From: Clostridia bacterium
Lineage (GTDB): Bacteria; Bacillota_A; Clostridia; Christensenellales; Aristaeellaceae
Reading direction: 5' to 3'
Length of the DNA stretch: 64,000 bases
Assembly: GCA_017518705.1 (NCBI GenBank)
Contig: JAFWUC010000071.1
Location: 1-64,000 of the forward strand
The position numbers and the translations under genes were made by a program. Position 1 is the stretch's first letter. Each line of letters starts with the position of its first letter. Positions 39,488-47,979 of this stretch are shown piece by piece. The notes under the pieces were generated by a model. It searched no databases and was not told the DNA's origin. It worked only from the letters and a program-made list of their open reading frames with translations.

Positions 39488-40957
39488 TCATTCGGCGGAG
39501 CCGGAGTAGAACTCGGTCCGGGTGGGATTTGTCTGTATCAGTATGGAGCTCTGGTCGAAGGCGGCGATTAGCTCGTCCGCCGCGGCGTAAACCGCCTGTT
39601 TGTCGGCGTCGCTCAGGTAAATGACCAGCGTGTATTCCCTGTACTCGGTGCCTTCGTCGACCCAGCCGCCCTGGGCTTCCTGGATGGTGTAGCCGCCGAA
39701 ACGGTCGATCAGGATCTTCCGGGCGACTTCCAAAGCTTCGCTCTGGGTGTATACGGGCTTGTTGGTGTCCTTGCCGTTGGTGCCCAGGTACAGCACGTAC
39801 TGGACGTCTTCGGCGCCGTCTTCGCTGTCTTCACCGGCGTCTGCCGTGACGGCTTCCTCCCGGGGAGCGTCGGAGGGCACGCGGTCTTCCGCCAGTTCTT
39901 CGAGCCAGTGGAACGAGCCGGTCTTCACCACGTTTTCGCCGTAGATGGTGGTCCAGTCGTTGGCCATGGAGATCACGTTGTAACCGGAGGCTTCCCACTT
40001 TGCCGCCAGAGGCGCCGCCTTTTCGGCGTTGCCGTAGTCCCTGACCTCGTCGTCCGCAACCAGCATGAACGCCGCGCTTTTGTAGGCGTTGTTGTGGATG
40101 ACGTAGTTGTGCATGCTCACGTCGCCGGAGGAGTTGCCGAAGGAGAGCACCGGGCGGCGCCCGATCTCCTGGGCGATCTGGAGCACTTTGTTGGTCTTAA
40201 GGTTCTTGATGAGCAGCCTGTCGGTGCGCAGCACGTCATCGGCGTCGCTGAATACGTAATCCAGCCCGTCCGTTTCGCCCTGTCCGCTGGCTTCCAGCTC
40301 CACGTCCATGCCGATTATGTTTTCGTAGGGGATGTCGACCATGCCCTCAATGAACACGCGGCAGATGAAGCGGTCGCTGCCGGAGCACACGTAGCAGGTG
40401 AAGCCGTTGTCCTGCAGATACTCGACCACTTCCGCCATGGGAAGATAGTATGCCTCGCCGTAGGTCATGCCTTCGAAGCCGTCCGCTTCCCTGAGCAGGA
40501 TTTGGTTCACGAAGTCCTCGAACTCGAACAGGCTCATCCCGGCGTAGGCGCGGGCGGCCTGGACCGCGTGGCGCATGGGCATGTCGGAGGGGAAGGAGTT
40601 GTCAAGCGCGCAGTCCCTTAACAGGCGGCCCACTTCCAGCATTTCGGAGTCGGGCTCGATATCGGGATCCTTGAGTATGCGCCAGGCGAGCATGTAGTAC
40701 TCGAGATAGGTGGGGTAGAGCTCGCCCATCAGGGTGCCGTCCATGTCGAACACGGCGATGCGGTCGAATTCGGGGATGTAGTCGGGGGACTCTTCGTCCG
40801 TGACCGCTTCCACGTAATAGATCAGCGCGTTAAGCGCGGGAGCGTCCGGCTTCCACAGGGTGAAGGGGCTTTCTTCGTCTTCCGCGAAGGCGGACCCAGC
40901 GCAGGCGATAAGCAGCGCCAGAGCAAGACAGGTCAGTGTCCTTAACAGTTTGGTCAT
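39488..40957 (-). CDS. Exported HAD-superfamily phosphatase
   Basis: 489 aa. Signal peptide 1-25 (TLTCLALALLIACAGSAFA). HAD motif I is FDRIAVFDMDGTLMGE (DxDGT); motif II is in CYVCSGSDRFICR, and motif III/IV in RPVLSFGNSSGDVSMHNYV. The layout is similar to extracellular HAD phosphatases of the phosphoserine-phosphatase type. A 100-residue C-terminal region (QYVLYLGTNGKDTNKPVYTQ and onward) is a DUF3574-like small beta domain. Likely acts on phosphate esters outside the membrane. Confidence 0.85.
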   Translation of the reverse strand: MTKLLRTLTCLALALLIACAGSAFAEDEESPFTLWKPDAPALNALIYYVEAVTDEESPDYIPEFDRIAVFDMDGTLMGELYPTYLEYYMLAWRILKDPDIEPDSEMLEVGRLLRDCALDNSFPSDMPMRHAVQAARAYAGMSLFEFEDFVNQILLREADGFEGMTYGEAYYLPMAEVVEYLQDNGFTCYVCSGSDRFICRVFIEGMVDIPYENIIGMDVELEASGQGETDGLDYVFSDADDVLRTDRLLIKNLKTNKVLQIAQEIGRRPVLSFGNSSGDVSMHNYVIHNNAYKSAAFMLVADDEVRDYGNAEKAAPLAAKWEASGYNVISMANDWTTIYGENVVKTGSFHWLEELAEDRVPSDAPREEAVTADAGEDSEDGAEDVQYVLYLGTNGKDTNKPVYTQSEALEVARKILIDRFGGYTIQEAQGGWVDEGTEYREYTLVIYLSDADKQAVYAAADELIAAFDQSSILIQTNPTRTEFYSGSAE

Positions 40958-41050
40958 TTGCGGTTCCTCCGTGTTTTGCAGTCTATCCGCGCGGATGCGA
41001 GGGCAAACTTTAGCGGCGTCCCGAAAGGGCGCCGCTTAAGCCGCGCGCGG

Positions 41051-41656
41051 TCAGTTCATCTTCTTGATTATGGTCATTTCCACCGTGCGGCCCTTTATGG
41101 ACACTTTCACGTCGTCCGCCACGCGGGCGACCACGGACTTTTCCAGTTCGTCCCAGGCTTCCTTGGCGGCAGGATCGTCTTCCTTCACTTTGTCGGAGAG
41201 CGCGCCCACGTACCTGATCAGGGACCATTCCTTTTCCAGGGAGGTCATTCCGGTCTGCTCGAACATGTCGGGGGCGAGCAGGGGGCTGGTGACGGAGGCC
41301 ACGTCGCTGTCCATGCTCTGGTCGAAGAAGTCCCTGAGCCGGCCCATAAGCCCTCTGGCGGACTCGTTTTTGCCGGTGCTGGACACGGAGAGCAGCTTTT
41401 CGCGCTTGTCGCTGTCCATGGGAGTTACGACCTTCAGGTGCAGGCGGTACACGCCGTCCTCGTCCTCGATCCAGAACTCGCCTTCCTGTTCGCCGGTGAT
41501 GGAGCGCATCATGCCCATCATTTCCTCGGCCAGGAGCCTTAAGTGCAGGGCCTGCTTATGCCCCAGTTCCTTGTACGCGGCGACCTTTTCGACCTGCGCC
41601 AGGGCGGTCTCCATCTGCCTGCCGCTGCTGGATACGCTGATGATGTCAGTCTTCAT
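41051..41656 (-). CDS. Anti-sigma/HATPase-like protein, degenerate
   Basis: 201 aa, starting 10 bases after the STAS gene. Residues 30-80 (ALHLRLLAEEMMGMMRSITG, then EFWIEDEDGVYRLHLKV) fit the N-box helix and following strands of RsbW-like kinases, but the asparagine of the N-box and the glycine-rich G1 and G2 boxes are not seen. It therefore may not bind ATP. Residues 85-200 are variable and end in a strand-rich VKVSIKGRTVEMTIIKKMN. Pairing with a STAS protein argues for a partner-switching role. Confidence 0.6.
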   Translation of the reverse strand: MKTDIISVSSSGRQMETALAQVEKVAAYKELGHKQALHLRLLAEEMMGMMRSITGEQEGEFWIEDEDGVYRLHLKVVTPMDSDKREKLLSVSSTGKNESARGLMGRLRDFFDQSMDSDVASVTSPLLAPDMFEQTGMTSLEKEWSLIRYVGALSDKVKEDDPAAKEAWDELEKSVVARVADDVKVSIKGRTVEMTIIKKMN

Positions 41657-41666
41657 GCTGCTTACC

Positions 41667-41963
41667 TCATTCTATGCAAAGTACGTCGGAGAAGCCGGTC
41701 ACGTCCAGCACTTCCTTCACGATCTCGTTGACGTTGATGAGCTTGAATCCGCCCTTGTCGCTGAACGTCTTGTACGCCCACAGTATCGCCCGCAGCCCTG
41801 CGGAAGAGATGTAATCGAGCTTTGCCATGTCCAGCGTGAGGCTTTGCGCGGAAGGCATGCAGTCCTTCAGCTCTTTTTCGAACTCGGGAGCGGTCAGAGT
41901 GTCCAGGCGGCCTTCAGGCGCCAGGGTGAGGCGATCGCCGTCTTGGGTCCTGGTGATTGTCAT
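41667..41963 (-). CDS. STAS domain anti-sigma factor antagonist
   Basis: 98 aa, SpoIIAA/RsbV-like. The phosphorylatable serine lies in the motif LDYISSAGLRAILWA (residues 49-63). It begins MTITRTQDGDRLTLAPEGRL, behind an AAGGAGG box. It is the first gene of a two-gene unit with the degenerate HATPase-like protein, and is a candidate substrate for the PP2C phosphatase and RsbW-like kinase encoded at 20149-22736. Confidence 0.93.
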   Translation of the reverse strand: MTITRTQDGDRLTLAPEGRLDTLTAPEFEKELKDCMPSAQSLTLDMAKLDYISSAGLRAILWAYKTFSDKGGFKLINVNEIVKEVLDVTGFSDVLCIE

Positions 41964-42030
41964 ATTCTTACCTCCTTGATGAATGCGGCTGTGATATGTT
42001 CAGAAGCGCCCCAAAGGCGTGCGCGGTCAC

Positions 42031-42867
42031 TTAGTGACCGCCTCCGCGGGAGGGCAGCTCGTGAATGTCGTAGGTCTCGAAATAGATGTCGTAGGCGGTC
42101 TCGACGTCCCCAGAAAGCTCGATCAGCGCGCCCGCCTGGAACATGGAGGACAGGCTGCCGGAAGGCGCCTGCCAGGCGGCGTTGGATACTACGCGGATGT
42201 CGCTGCCGTTGAGCAGCGCCCGGGCGCCGAACAGAAGCGCGCCGGTAAAGATGTGGTAGTCGCTGGAGACTATGGCGAGCTTATCGACCTGCGGCGCGTT
42301 TTCGGCCAGGATCTGGAAGGTGTAGATCGCGTTCTGGGCGGTGGTCAGGGACCTGTCTTCCGCGAACACGCGCGCCTCGTCCACGCCGTTATCGATGAGC
42401 CAGGCGGCCATGCGTCCCGCCTCGGTGGCTTCGGGAGCGTTAAAGGCGGTGCCGCCGCCGGTGCACACGATATACGCGTTGGGATACCGTTTGGCGCATT
42501 CGAGCGCCACGTTCAGGCGCCCTATGAGCTCGTCGCGCATGGTGCCGTCGGGGTTCAGCTGGAAGCCCAGCACCACAAAGCACAGGCTGCCGTCGTCCGG
42601 CAGGTCTTCAGGCACTGCATAGTTCACTTCCACCGGGGTCTGCCAGATATCCATTATGGCCGCCCATTTTGCGCCCAGCTCGGGGTTGAGTTTCTTAAGC
42701 GCGTCCAGAGACTCGGTATCGGTCTCGCCGTAGGCGGCGTAGGTGACCACGGCGCGCTCGATCAGCGCCTGAGCGGGGGACACCGCCGCTTCCTCGCCAA
42801 ACGCGCAGCAGACCAGCGCGACGGCCAGGCACAGGACCGCAGTGAGCAAAAACTTTGCCTGTTTCAT
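42031..42867 (-). CDS. Exported DUF218 (YdcF/SanA-like) protein
   Basis: 278 aa with a signal peptide (FLLTAVLCLAVALVCCAFGE). The DUF218 core begins at CFVVLGFQLNPDGTMRDELI and includes RLNVALECAKRYPNAYIVCTGGG, ARVFAEDRSLTTAQNAIYTF and IVSSDYHIFTGALLF. Relatives (ElyC, SanA) act in cell-envelope metabolism. Start behind AAGGAG. The lone position between the STAS pair and the L,D-transpeptidase suits an envelope role. Confidence 0.88.
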   Translation of the reverse strand: MKQAKFLLTAVLCLAVALVCCAFGEEAAVSPAQALIERAVVTYAAYGETDTESLDALKKLNPELGAKWAAIMDIWQTPVEVNYAVPEDLPDDGSLCFVVLGFQLNPDGTMRDELIGRLNVALECAKRYPNAYIVCTGGGTAFNAPEATEAGRMAAWLIDNGVDEARVFAEDRSLTTAQNAIYTFQILAENAPQVDKLAIVSSDYHIFTGALLFGARALLNGSDIRVVSNAAWQAPSGSLSSMFQAGALIELSGDVETAYDIYFETYDIHELPSRGGGH

Positions 42868-42917
42868 ATGCTGTGCTCCTTAAGTATTATACTCCCAAAG
42901 GCGTGCGGGGTACAGCG

Positions 42918-43655
42918 TTACAGGCTGCCGCCCAGGTTTTTCAGCGTGTCGATCACCACTACGCAGTCTTCCGTCACGCTTTGCATGATGCGCTTCATCA
43001 CGTTCTCCGGCACCGCCACGCAGCCGCCCGTCCAGGGCTTCTGGGGACCGAAGCAGTGCAGGAATATGGCGGAGCCGCGGCCGGGGGTGCCGTCCTCGTT
43101 GAAGGAGATGTTAAGGCAGTAACGGTACTGGAATTCGTAATCCACTATGTGCTCGCTGTCGTCCATGAGCAGCTCCGGCACGTCGCGGATATCCACCATC
43201 TGGTTGTAGAAGCGCTCGGGGTCGCCGGACCAGTAGGTGTTTTCGTCGACTTGGAAGTAATCCAGCGCGCAGCCGGGGTCGGGGGCGATACCGAAGGCTT
43301 TGTTGAAGCGGTACACGCCCGCGGGCGTCTGGCCGCAGCCTTCCTTGTGGTCCGCGTCGGCGCACAGGCCGTTTTTGCCCACGAAACCGGGAGTGGAGAG
43401 GATCTGCATCCAGGTGCCGTCCCCGGTCTTACGGTGCATGGATATGTAAGCGGTGGTCTTGTCCATGCCTATGCCGGCCACTATGAACAGCTGGGAGGCG
43501 TCTTTTGCCTGGGGCAGGGCGCAGACCCAGTCGGGGGAAGCGGTCTCGCCGTACGTATCGGCGAAGAGGGGAGAGGCGCCTGTTTCGCCTTCCGCGAGGG
43601 CGGAAATGCCAAGCGCCAGCGCGAGCGCGACGATGAAAACGAGTATATTCTTCAT
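42918..43655 (-). CDS. L,D-transpeptidase (YkuD-type)
   Basis: 245 aa with a signal peptide (ILVFIVALALALGISALAEG). The catalytic segment IFLHCFGPQKPWTGGCVAVP contains the histidine and the nucleophile cysteine of YkuD/COG3786 enzymes. It also has HKEGCGQTPAGVYRFNKAFG typical for this branch. It links peptidoglycan stems through 3-3 bonds or anchors proteins. It neighbours a D-Ala-D-Ala dipeptidase gene, both acting on cell-wall peptides. Confidence 0.9.
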   Translation of the reverse strand: MKNILVFIVALALALGISALAEGETGASPLFADTYGETASPDWVCALPQAKDASQLFIVAGIGMDKTTAYISMHRKTGDGTWMQILSTPGFVGKNGLCADADHKEGCGQTPAGVYRFNKAFGIAPDPGCALDYFQVDENTYWSGDPERFYNQMVDIRDVPELLMDDSEHIVDYEFQYRYCLNISFNEDGTPGRGSAIFLHCFGPQKPWTGGCVAVPENVMKRIMQSVTEDCVVVIDTLKNLGGSL

Positions 43656-43704
43656 AGTTTCAAACCCTCAATAAATACCGGTCCGGTCTCGGATCGGTCT
43701 GAGA

Positions 43705-44382
43705 TCATTTTACGGAAGCGCGGCTCACCGGGAAGGTGAAGTACACGTCCTTGCAAGGTTCGTCTTTCAGGGTGAAGTGCCACCACTCGCCTTCGTAGGG
43801 CGCAAAGCCCCGGCGCGTCATGGCGTCCCTGAGGAGCATGCGGTTTTGGAGCTGCGCGTCAGTCACGCCGGCGTAACCGGGGCGGCTGAGTTCCCCGAAG
43901 TAGTCGAAGGGGCCGCCCATGTCGAGTTCCCGCCCCGAAGCCATGTCGAACAGGGTGAGGTCCACCGTGCTGCCCCGGCTGTGCCCGGAATGTTCGGCGA
44001 TGAAACCTTTGGGAAAGAGCTCGTCCTTTTCCAGTTCGGGATAAAAGTACGCTTTCATGCGGGTATCGCTTAGGTCCTGTGCCCAGGCGACGAAGCGGTC
44101 CACCGCCTTCTGGGGACGGTAGGCGTCGAATATCTTAAGGCGGAAGCCCATTTGCATCACGTCGTCGCTTACGCGCCTGAGCGCTTCGGCTGCCGGCTTT
44201 GTCAGCAGCGCCACGGGTTCCTCATAGCCGTCTATGCGGTCGCCCACGAAGTTGTAGGTGGAAAAATAGCGTATCTCCAGTATCGCGTCGGGCACCGCGT
44301 CGCTTAAAAGCACGAAGCCCGAAGCGTCGCCAGAAAGCTTTACCTCGGCTTTCCCGGCGGATGCGGCAAGCGGTCCAAACAT
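43705..44382 (-). CDS. VanX-like D-alanyl-D-alanine dipeptidase
   Basis: 225 aa, peptidase M15D. The zinc ligands are in EHSGHSRGSTVDLTL (SxHxxGxAxD with T/V replacing A) and GEWWHFTL (catalytic Glu and third ligand His); the N-terminal region has ILEIRYFSTYNFVGDRIDGY and FDAYRPQKAVDRF. It hydrolyses D-Ala-D-Ala. No complete signal peptide is present: the ATG follows GGGAGGG by 8 bases and the chain starts MFGPLAASAGKAEV, so it is probably cytoplasmic. No vanR, vanS, vanH or vanA homologue is adjacent. Confidence 0.9.
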   Translation of the reverse strand: MFGPLAASAGKAEVKLSGDASGFVLLSDAVPDAILEIRYFSTYNFVGDRIDGYEEPVALLTKPAAEALRRVSDDVMQMGFRLKIFDAYRPQKAVDRFVAWAQDLSDTRMKAYFYPELEKDELFPKGFIAEHSGHSRGSTVDLTLFDMASGRELDMGGPFDYFGELSRPGYAGVTDAQLQNRMLLRDAMTRRGFAPYEGEWWHFTLKDEPCKDVYFTFPVSRASVK

Positions 44383-44427
44383 GGCACAGGCCCTCCCGTG
44401 AGCAGCGTTTTCGTGGGGTACGGGTTG

Positions 44428-45021
44428 TCAGTAGATCACGTGCTCCATTTCGGCGTATGCGGCGAACAGCTCCAGGCAGGCTTCGCGGTCCAGGCACACA
44501 AGGTAGTCTTTCAGACTTTCCCGGCCGCCCGCCAGGGAATCGAACTCCTCGTCCCTGAAGCCGATAAGCGCGTTGTCCTCTATGGTGCAGCCGTAGTACA
44601 CCTTGTCGATGTTGGCCCACAGGCAGGCGTACAGGCACATGGGGCAGGGTTCGCCCGTGGTGTATATCTCGCAGCCGCTCAGGTCGTATGTGCCCAGGTT
44701 TAGGCAGGTGTCCCGTATCGCCGCCACCTCGCCGTGGCAGGTGGGGTCGTTGTTTTTGAGCACCATGTTGTGGCCGCGGCCCGCCACTTCGCCGTCCTTG
44801 ACTATAACCGCGCCGAAAGGGCCGCCGTGGCCGCAGGTCACGCCGTACAGCGCCTCGTCTATCGCCAGCTGCATGAAAGGATCCCCGGCGTTTATGCGGA
44901 TGCTGTTTTCCGCGTGTTCCGGGCCAGGGACGGCGGGCGCCTGGGCGCTTTTAAGCGGCAGGGGCACGAACGCCAGCGCCGCGATAAGCAGGTATATGAG
45001 TGCGTGGACAGAAAGGGCCAT
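44428..45021 (-). CDS. Nucleoside/nucleobase deaminase with signal-like N-terminus
   Basis: 197 aa. Residues 45-197 are a cytidine/guanine-deaminase-type domain: zinc motifs CHGEVAAIRD (HxE) and TTGEPCPMCLYACLW (PCxxC). The tail ECD/DREACLELFAAYAE is similar to guanine deaminases (GuaD). Residues 1-27 (MALSVHALIYLLIAALAFVP) form a hydrophobic segment like a signal or anchor, unusual for this family. It starts 12 bases after pyrH and is followed after 45 bases by the VanX-like gene. Confidence 0.85.
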   Translation of the reverse strand: MALSVHALIYLLIAALAFVPLPLKSAQAPAVPGPEHAENSIRINAGDPFMQLAIDEALYGVTCGHGGPFGAVIVKDGEVAGRGHNMVLKNNDPTCHGEVAAIRDTCLNLGTYDLSGCEIYTTGEPCPMCLYACLWANIDKVYYGCTIEDNALIGFRDEEFDSLAGGRESLKDYLVCLDREACLELFAAYAEMEHVIY

Positions 45022-45033
45022 AATATCCTCCCT

Positions 45034-45741
45034 TTACGGGTGAGCGGTGGTGCCTATGTCTTCACCCATGGCGGCTTTATATATGTTTTCGAGGCTGTCC
45101 ATCTTGAACACGCGTATGGCGGGCACATGCCTGTCCATGCACAGCACGAAGGCGGAGGTGTCCATAACGCCCAGGCGCTTGTCGATGGCCTCTTTGTAGG
45201 TGATGTCCTTGTACATGACCGCGTCGGGGTACTTGTTGGGGTCCTTGTCGAATATGCCTTCCGCGCCGGTGCCCTTGAACACCGCGTCCGCCTTCAGCTC
45301 CGCGGCTCTGAGCGCCGCGCCGGTGTCGGTGGTGAAGAAGGGGTTGCCGGTGCCGCCCGCCACGAACACTATGTTCCCGTTTTCCAGGGCTTCGTCCGCC
45401 CGGTCCGCCCGGTACAGTTCCGCGAAGCGGGTCATCTCCTGGGCGGTGAACACCCTGGCCTTGCCGCCCAGGCGGTTCACTGCCTCGGCGCAGCACAGGG
45501 CGTTAAGCACCGTGGCGAGCATGCCCATCTGGTCGGCGGTCACGGCGTCCATGTCGGGATTGAAGCGGCCGCGCCAGATATTGCCGCCGCCCAGGATCAC
45601 CACCAGCTGGATGCCTTCGGACGCGATCTTATTGAGCATGCGGGCGCATTCGTCCACCCGGTCCTTGTCAAACACGCTGCCGCCCGCACCGAGGGGGGCA
45701 AGGGTCTCACCGGAGAGCTTGAGCACAATGCGGCGATACAT
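45034..45741 (-). CDS. pyrH: UMP kinase
   Basis: 235 aa. Amino-acid-kinase-fold enzyme converting UMP to UDP. Motifs: RRIVLKLSGETLAPLG, LVVILGGGNIWRG, VFVAGGTGNPFFTTDTGAAL and TGAEGIFDKDPNKYPDAV. ATG 45741 is chosen because AGAGG is 7 bases upstream; a TTG 15 bases earlier is in frame but lacks a box. In most Firmicutes pyrH follows tsf in one operon; here a strong terminator after tsf separates them, and the deaminase gene follows instead of frr. Confidence 0.96.
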   Translation of the reverse strand: MYRRIVLKLSGETLAPLGAGGSVFDKDRVDECARMLNKIASEGIQLVVILGGGNIWRGRFNPDMDAVTADQMGMLATVLNALCCAEAVNRLGGKARVFTAQEMTRFAELYRADRADEALENGNIVFVAGGTGNPFFTTDTGAALRAAELKADAVFKGTGAEGIFDKDPNKYPDAVMYKDITYKEAIDKRLGVMDTSAFVLCMDRHVPAIRVFKMDSLENIYKAAMGEDIGTTAHP

Positions 45742-45830
45742 ATTTATACCTCTCAATCAGCTTTATAAAACCGGGCGCTCACGCGGGCGACATAATCGGC
45801 CGGATCACGCCCGGTCTGTGTTTTCCGGGT

Positions 45831-45864
45831 AATAATAAAAGGGGAGAAGTCCCCTTTTATTATC
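45831..45864 (-). terminator. Terminator between tsf and pyrH
   Basis: Long perfect stem AATAATAAAAGGGGA/TCCCCTTTTATTAT with a 4-base loop. Symmetric A/T flanks make it effective on either strand. Confidence 0.92.
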
Positions 45865-45876
45865 TGTATCAGGTGT

Positions 45877-46800
45877 TTACTTGTTTACCTTGGCGGCCTG
45901 CTCGGCAACCTCGGCGGCCAGGTCGTTGACCTTCTTCTCAAGGCCGTCACCCATGCGGTAGCGGGTGAAGCGGACGATGTTCAGGCCCTTGTTCTCCTGG
46001 TCGATCATCTTCTGCACGGTGAGGCTGTCGTCCTTGACGTACAGCTGCTCAAGCAGGCAGACTTCCTGATAGAACTTGTTGATGCGGCCCATGACCATCT
46101 TCTCGATGATGTTCTCGGGCTTGCCCTCTTCCCTGGCCTGGGCGATCAGGATCTCCTTCTCGTGCTCCAGGTGCTCGGCGCGCACTTCGTTCCTGCGCAC
46201 GTACTCGGGCGCCACGGGGGACGCGGCCGCGATCTGCAGGGCGATGTTGTGCAGCACTTCGGGGGTCTTGTCGTTGATCTCGCCGTCGGCCTCTACCAGC
46301 ACGCCGACCTTGCCGCCCATGTGGATGTAGCTGTCCACGGTGCCCTTGGTCTCGTACCTGGCGAAGCGGCGGATGGAGATCTTCTCGCCGATCTCAGCGG
46401 TGGCGGCGGTGACCAGGTCGGAAATGGTCCTGGTCTCGTCCTCGAAGTACTTCTGGTTAAGCAGCGCTTCGACGTCGGCGGGGTTGCCCTTGATGATCTG
46501 CTTGGCGATGGTGGTGACCAGGTCCTGGAACTTGGGGGTCTTGGCCACGAAGTCGGTCTCGCAGTTGACCTCTACCAGGGCGCCGGTGTTGCACTTATGG
46601 CATACGTAGCTGCCTACGGCACCTTCGGCGGCGATGCGGCTCTGCTTCTTGGCGGCGGAAGCCAGGCCCTTCTCCCTCAGGAAGTCGATGGCCTTATCCA
46701 TGTCGCCTTCGCAGGCAACCAGCGCCTTTTTGCAGTCCATCATGCCCGCGCCGGTGCGGCCGCGCAGCTCGTTTACAAGTTTAGCGGTAATCTCAGCCAT
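45877..46800 (-). CDS. tsf: Translation elongation factor Ts
   Basis: 307 aa. Nucleotide exchange factor for EF-Tu. The N-terminal UBA-like domain [20 protein letters not shown] and the core [14 protein letters not shown] motif are present, followed by the coiled-coil region. It follows rpsB by 35 bases and ends 12 bases before the terminator. Confidence 0.97.
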   Translation of the reverse strand: MAEITAKLVNELRGRTGAGMMDCKKALVACEGDMDKAIDFLREKGLASAAKKQSRIAAEGAVGSYVCHKCNTGALVEVNCETDFVAKTPKFQDLVTTIAKQIIKGNPADVEALLNQKYFEDETRTISDLVTAATAEIGEKISIRRFARYETKGTVDSYIHMGGKVGVLVEADGEINDKTPEVLHNIALQIAAASPVAPEYVRRNEVRAEHLEHEKEILIAQAREEGKPENIIEKMVMGRINKFYQEVCLLEQLYVKDDSLTVQKMIDQENKGLNIVRFTRYRMGDGLEKKVNDLAAEVAEQAAKVNK

Positions 46801-46835
46801 GTTGTGTTTCCTCCGATTATATTAGGGGTCGTATC

Positions 46836-47594
46836 TTAGGCTTCCTCAGCGGCGGCTTCCTCGGCGGGAGCGGCTTCGGGGGCGGCTTCTTCAGCTTCGT
46901 CTTCCAGCTGCTCGCCCTGCTTGCCTTCCAGGATGGCGTCGGCCATCTTGCCGGCGATCAGCTTGACCGCGCGGATGGCGTCGTCGTTGCCGGGGATGAC
47001 GTAATCAACTTCGTCTAGATCGCAGTTGGTGTCCACGATGGCCACGATCGGGATGCCCAGGATGCGGGCCTCGGCCACGGCGATGTGCTCGTTCTTGGGG
47101 TCAACCACGAACAGCGCGCCGGGGAGCTTCTTCATCTCGCGGATGCCGCCCAGGTTCTTCTGCAGCTTTTCACGCTCGGCCATGAGCTTGATGACTTCCT
47201 TCTTGGGAAGCAGCTCGAACTTGCCTTCGCGCTCCATCTTGTCGATCTCGTTGAGCTTGTCGATACGGGTGCGGATGGTGCGGAAGTTGGTCAGGGTGCC
47301 GCCCAGCCAGCGGTTGTTCACAAAGAACATGCCGCAGCGCTTGGCTTCGCTCTCGATGGATTCCTGAGCCTGCTTCTTGGTGCCGACGAACAGGATGTCC
47401 TTGCCGTCCAGCGCCAGGTCGCGCACGAACATGTAGGCCTCGTCGACCTTCTTAACGGTCTTCTGCAGGTCGATGATGTAGATGCCGTTGCGCTCGGTGA
47501 AGATGTAGGGCGCCATCTTGGGGTTCCAGCGGCGGGTCTGGTGGCCGAAATGTACGCCGGCCTCCAGCAGCTGCTTCATGGAAATAACTGCCAT
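46836..47594 (-). CDS. rpsB: 30S ribosomal protein S2
   Basis: 252 aa. [40 protein letters not shown] and [17 protein letters not shown] are diagnostic S2 segments. The C-terminus is an acidic, alanine-rich tail ([18 protein letters not shown]), common in Clostridia. AAGGAGG box. It has a promoter at 47718-47747 and a leader of about 115 bases with several short inverted repeats. Confidence 0.97.
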   Translation of the reverse strand: MAVISMKQLLEAGVHFGHQTRRWNPKMAPYIFTERNGIYIIDLQKTVKKVDEAYMFVRDLALDGKDILFVGTKKQAQESIESEAKRCGMFFVNNRWLGGTLTNFRTIRTRIDKLNEIDKMEREGKFELLPKKEVIKLMAEREKLQKNLGGIREMKKLPGALFVVDPKNEHIAVAEARILGIPIVAIVDTNCDLDEVDYVIPGNDDAIRAVKLIAGKMADAILEGKQGEQLEDEAEEAAPEAAPAEEAAAEEA

Positions 47595-47717
47595 TGGGGT
47601 TCCTCCTTAAATAATGTTTTTTCCGCCCCGCGCCTCACTTCTTCAAAGCACCCTTTCGGGCAACACTTACGAAAATCCGCGCGGGTGAGAAATCGTCCTT
47701 TTCGGACGCTACCCTTT

Positions 47718-47747
47718 ATTATATCATATGAAATACGTATGACACAA
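47718..47747 (-). promoter_or_regulatory. Promoter for rpsB-tsf
   Basis: On the minus strand TTGTGT, 18 bases, TATAAT. The leader to the rpsB start contains the stem-like CCGAAAAGG and GCCCGAAAGGGTGC segments, which could form regulatory hairpins. Confidence 0.7.
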
Positions 47748-47918
47748 GAAAAACGCCCCGGTTTGGGTGATAAATTTGTGTAAAATAGCGGCCGGATCCC
47801 GGCTTTTTTGCCAATGAAACGCCTGCGAACGGGGAAACGCGCGCCCGCCCCGCCGCCGGGACCGTTTTTACTTTGGTAAAACTTTTGCATTAAGCCTGCA
47901 ATAATTTTGTCACAGTTA

Positions 47919-47947
47919 TTGACATTTCGGGGGTGGGAGAGTATGAT
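47919..47947 (+). promoter_or_regulatory. Promoter for the acidic exported-protein pair
   Basis: TTGACA, 17 bases, TATGAT, 33 bases before the ATG. The gap 47748-47918 has no recognised feature. Confidence 0.8.
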
Positions 47948-47979
47948 ATATCCACCAGAGCTTTAAGGAGGAAACCATC

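Noticed and set aside
43705..44382. Vancomycin resistance cassette
   Set aside because: Only a VanX-like dipeptidase is present; ligase, dehydrogenase and two-component genes are absent.
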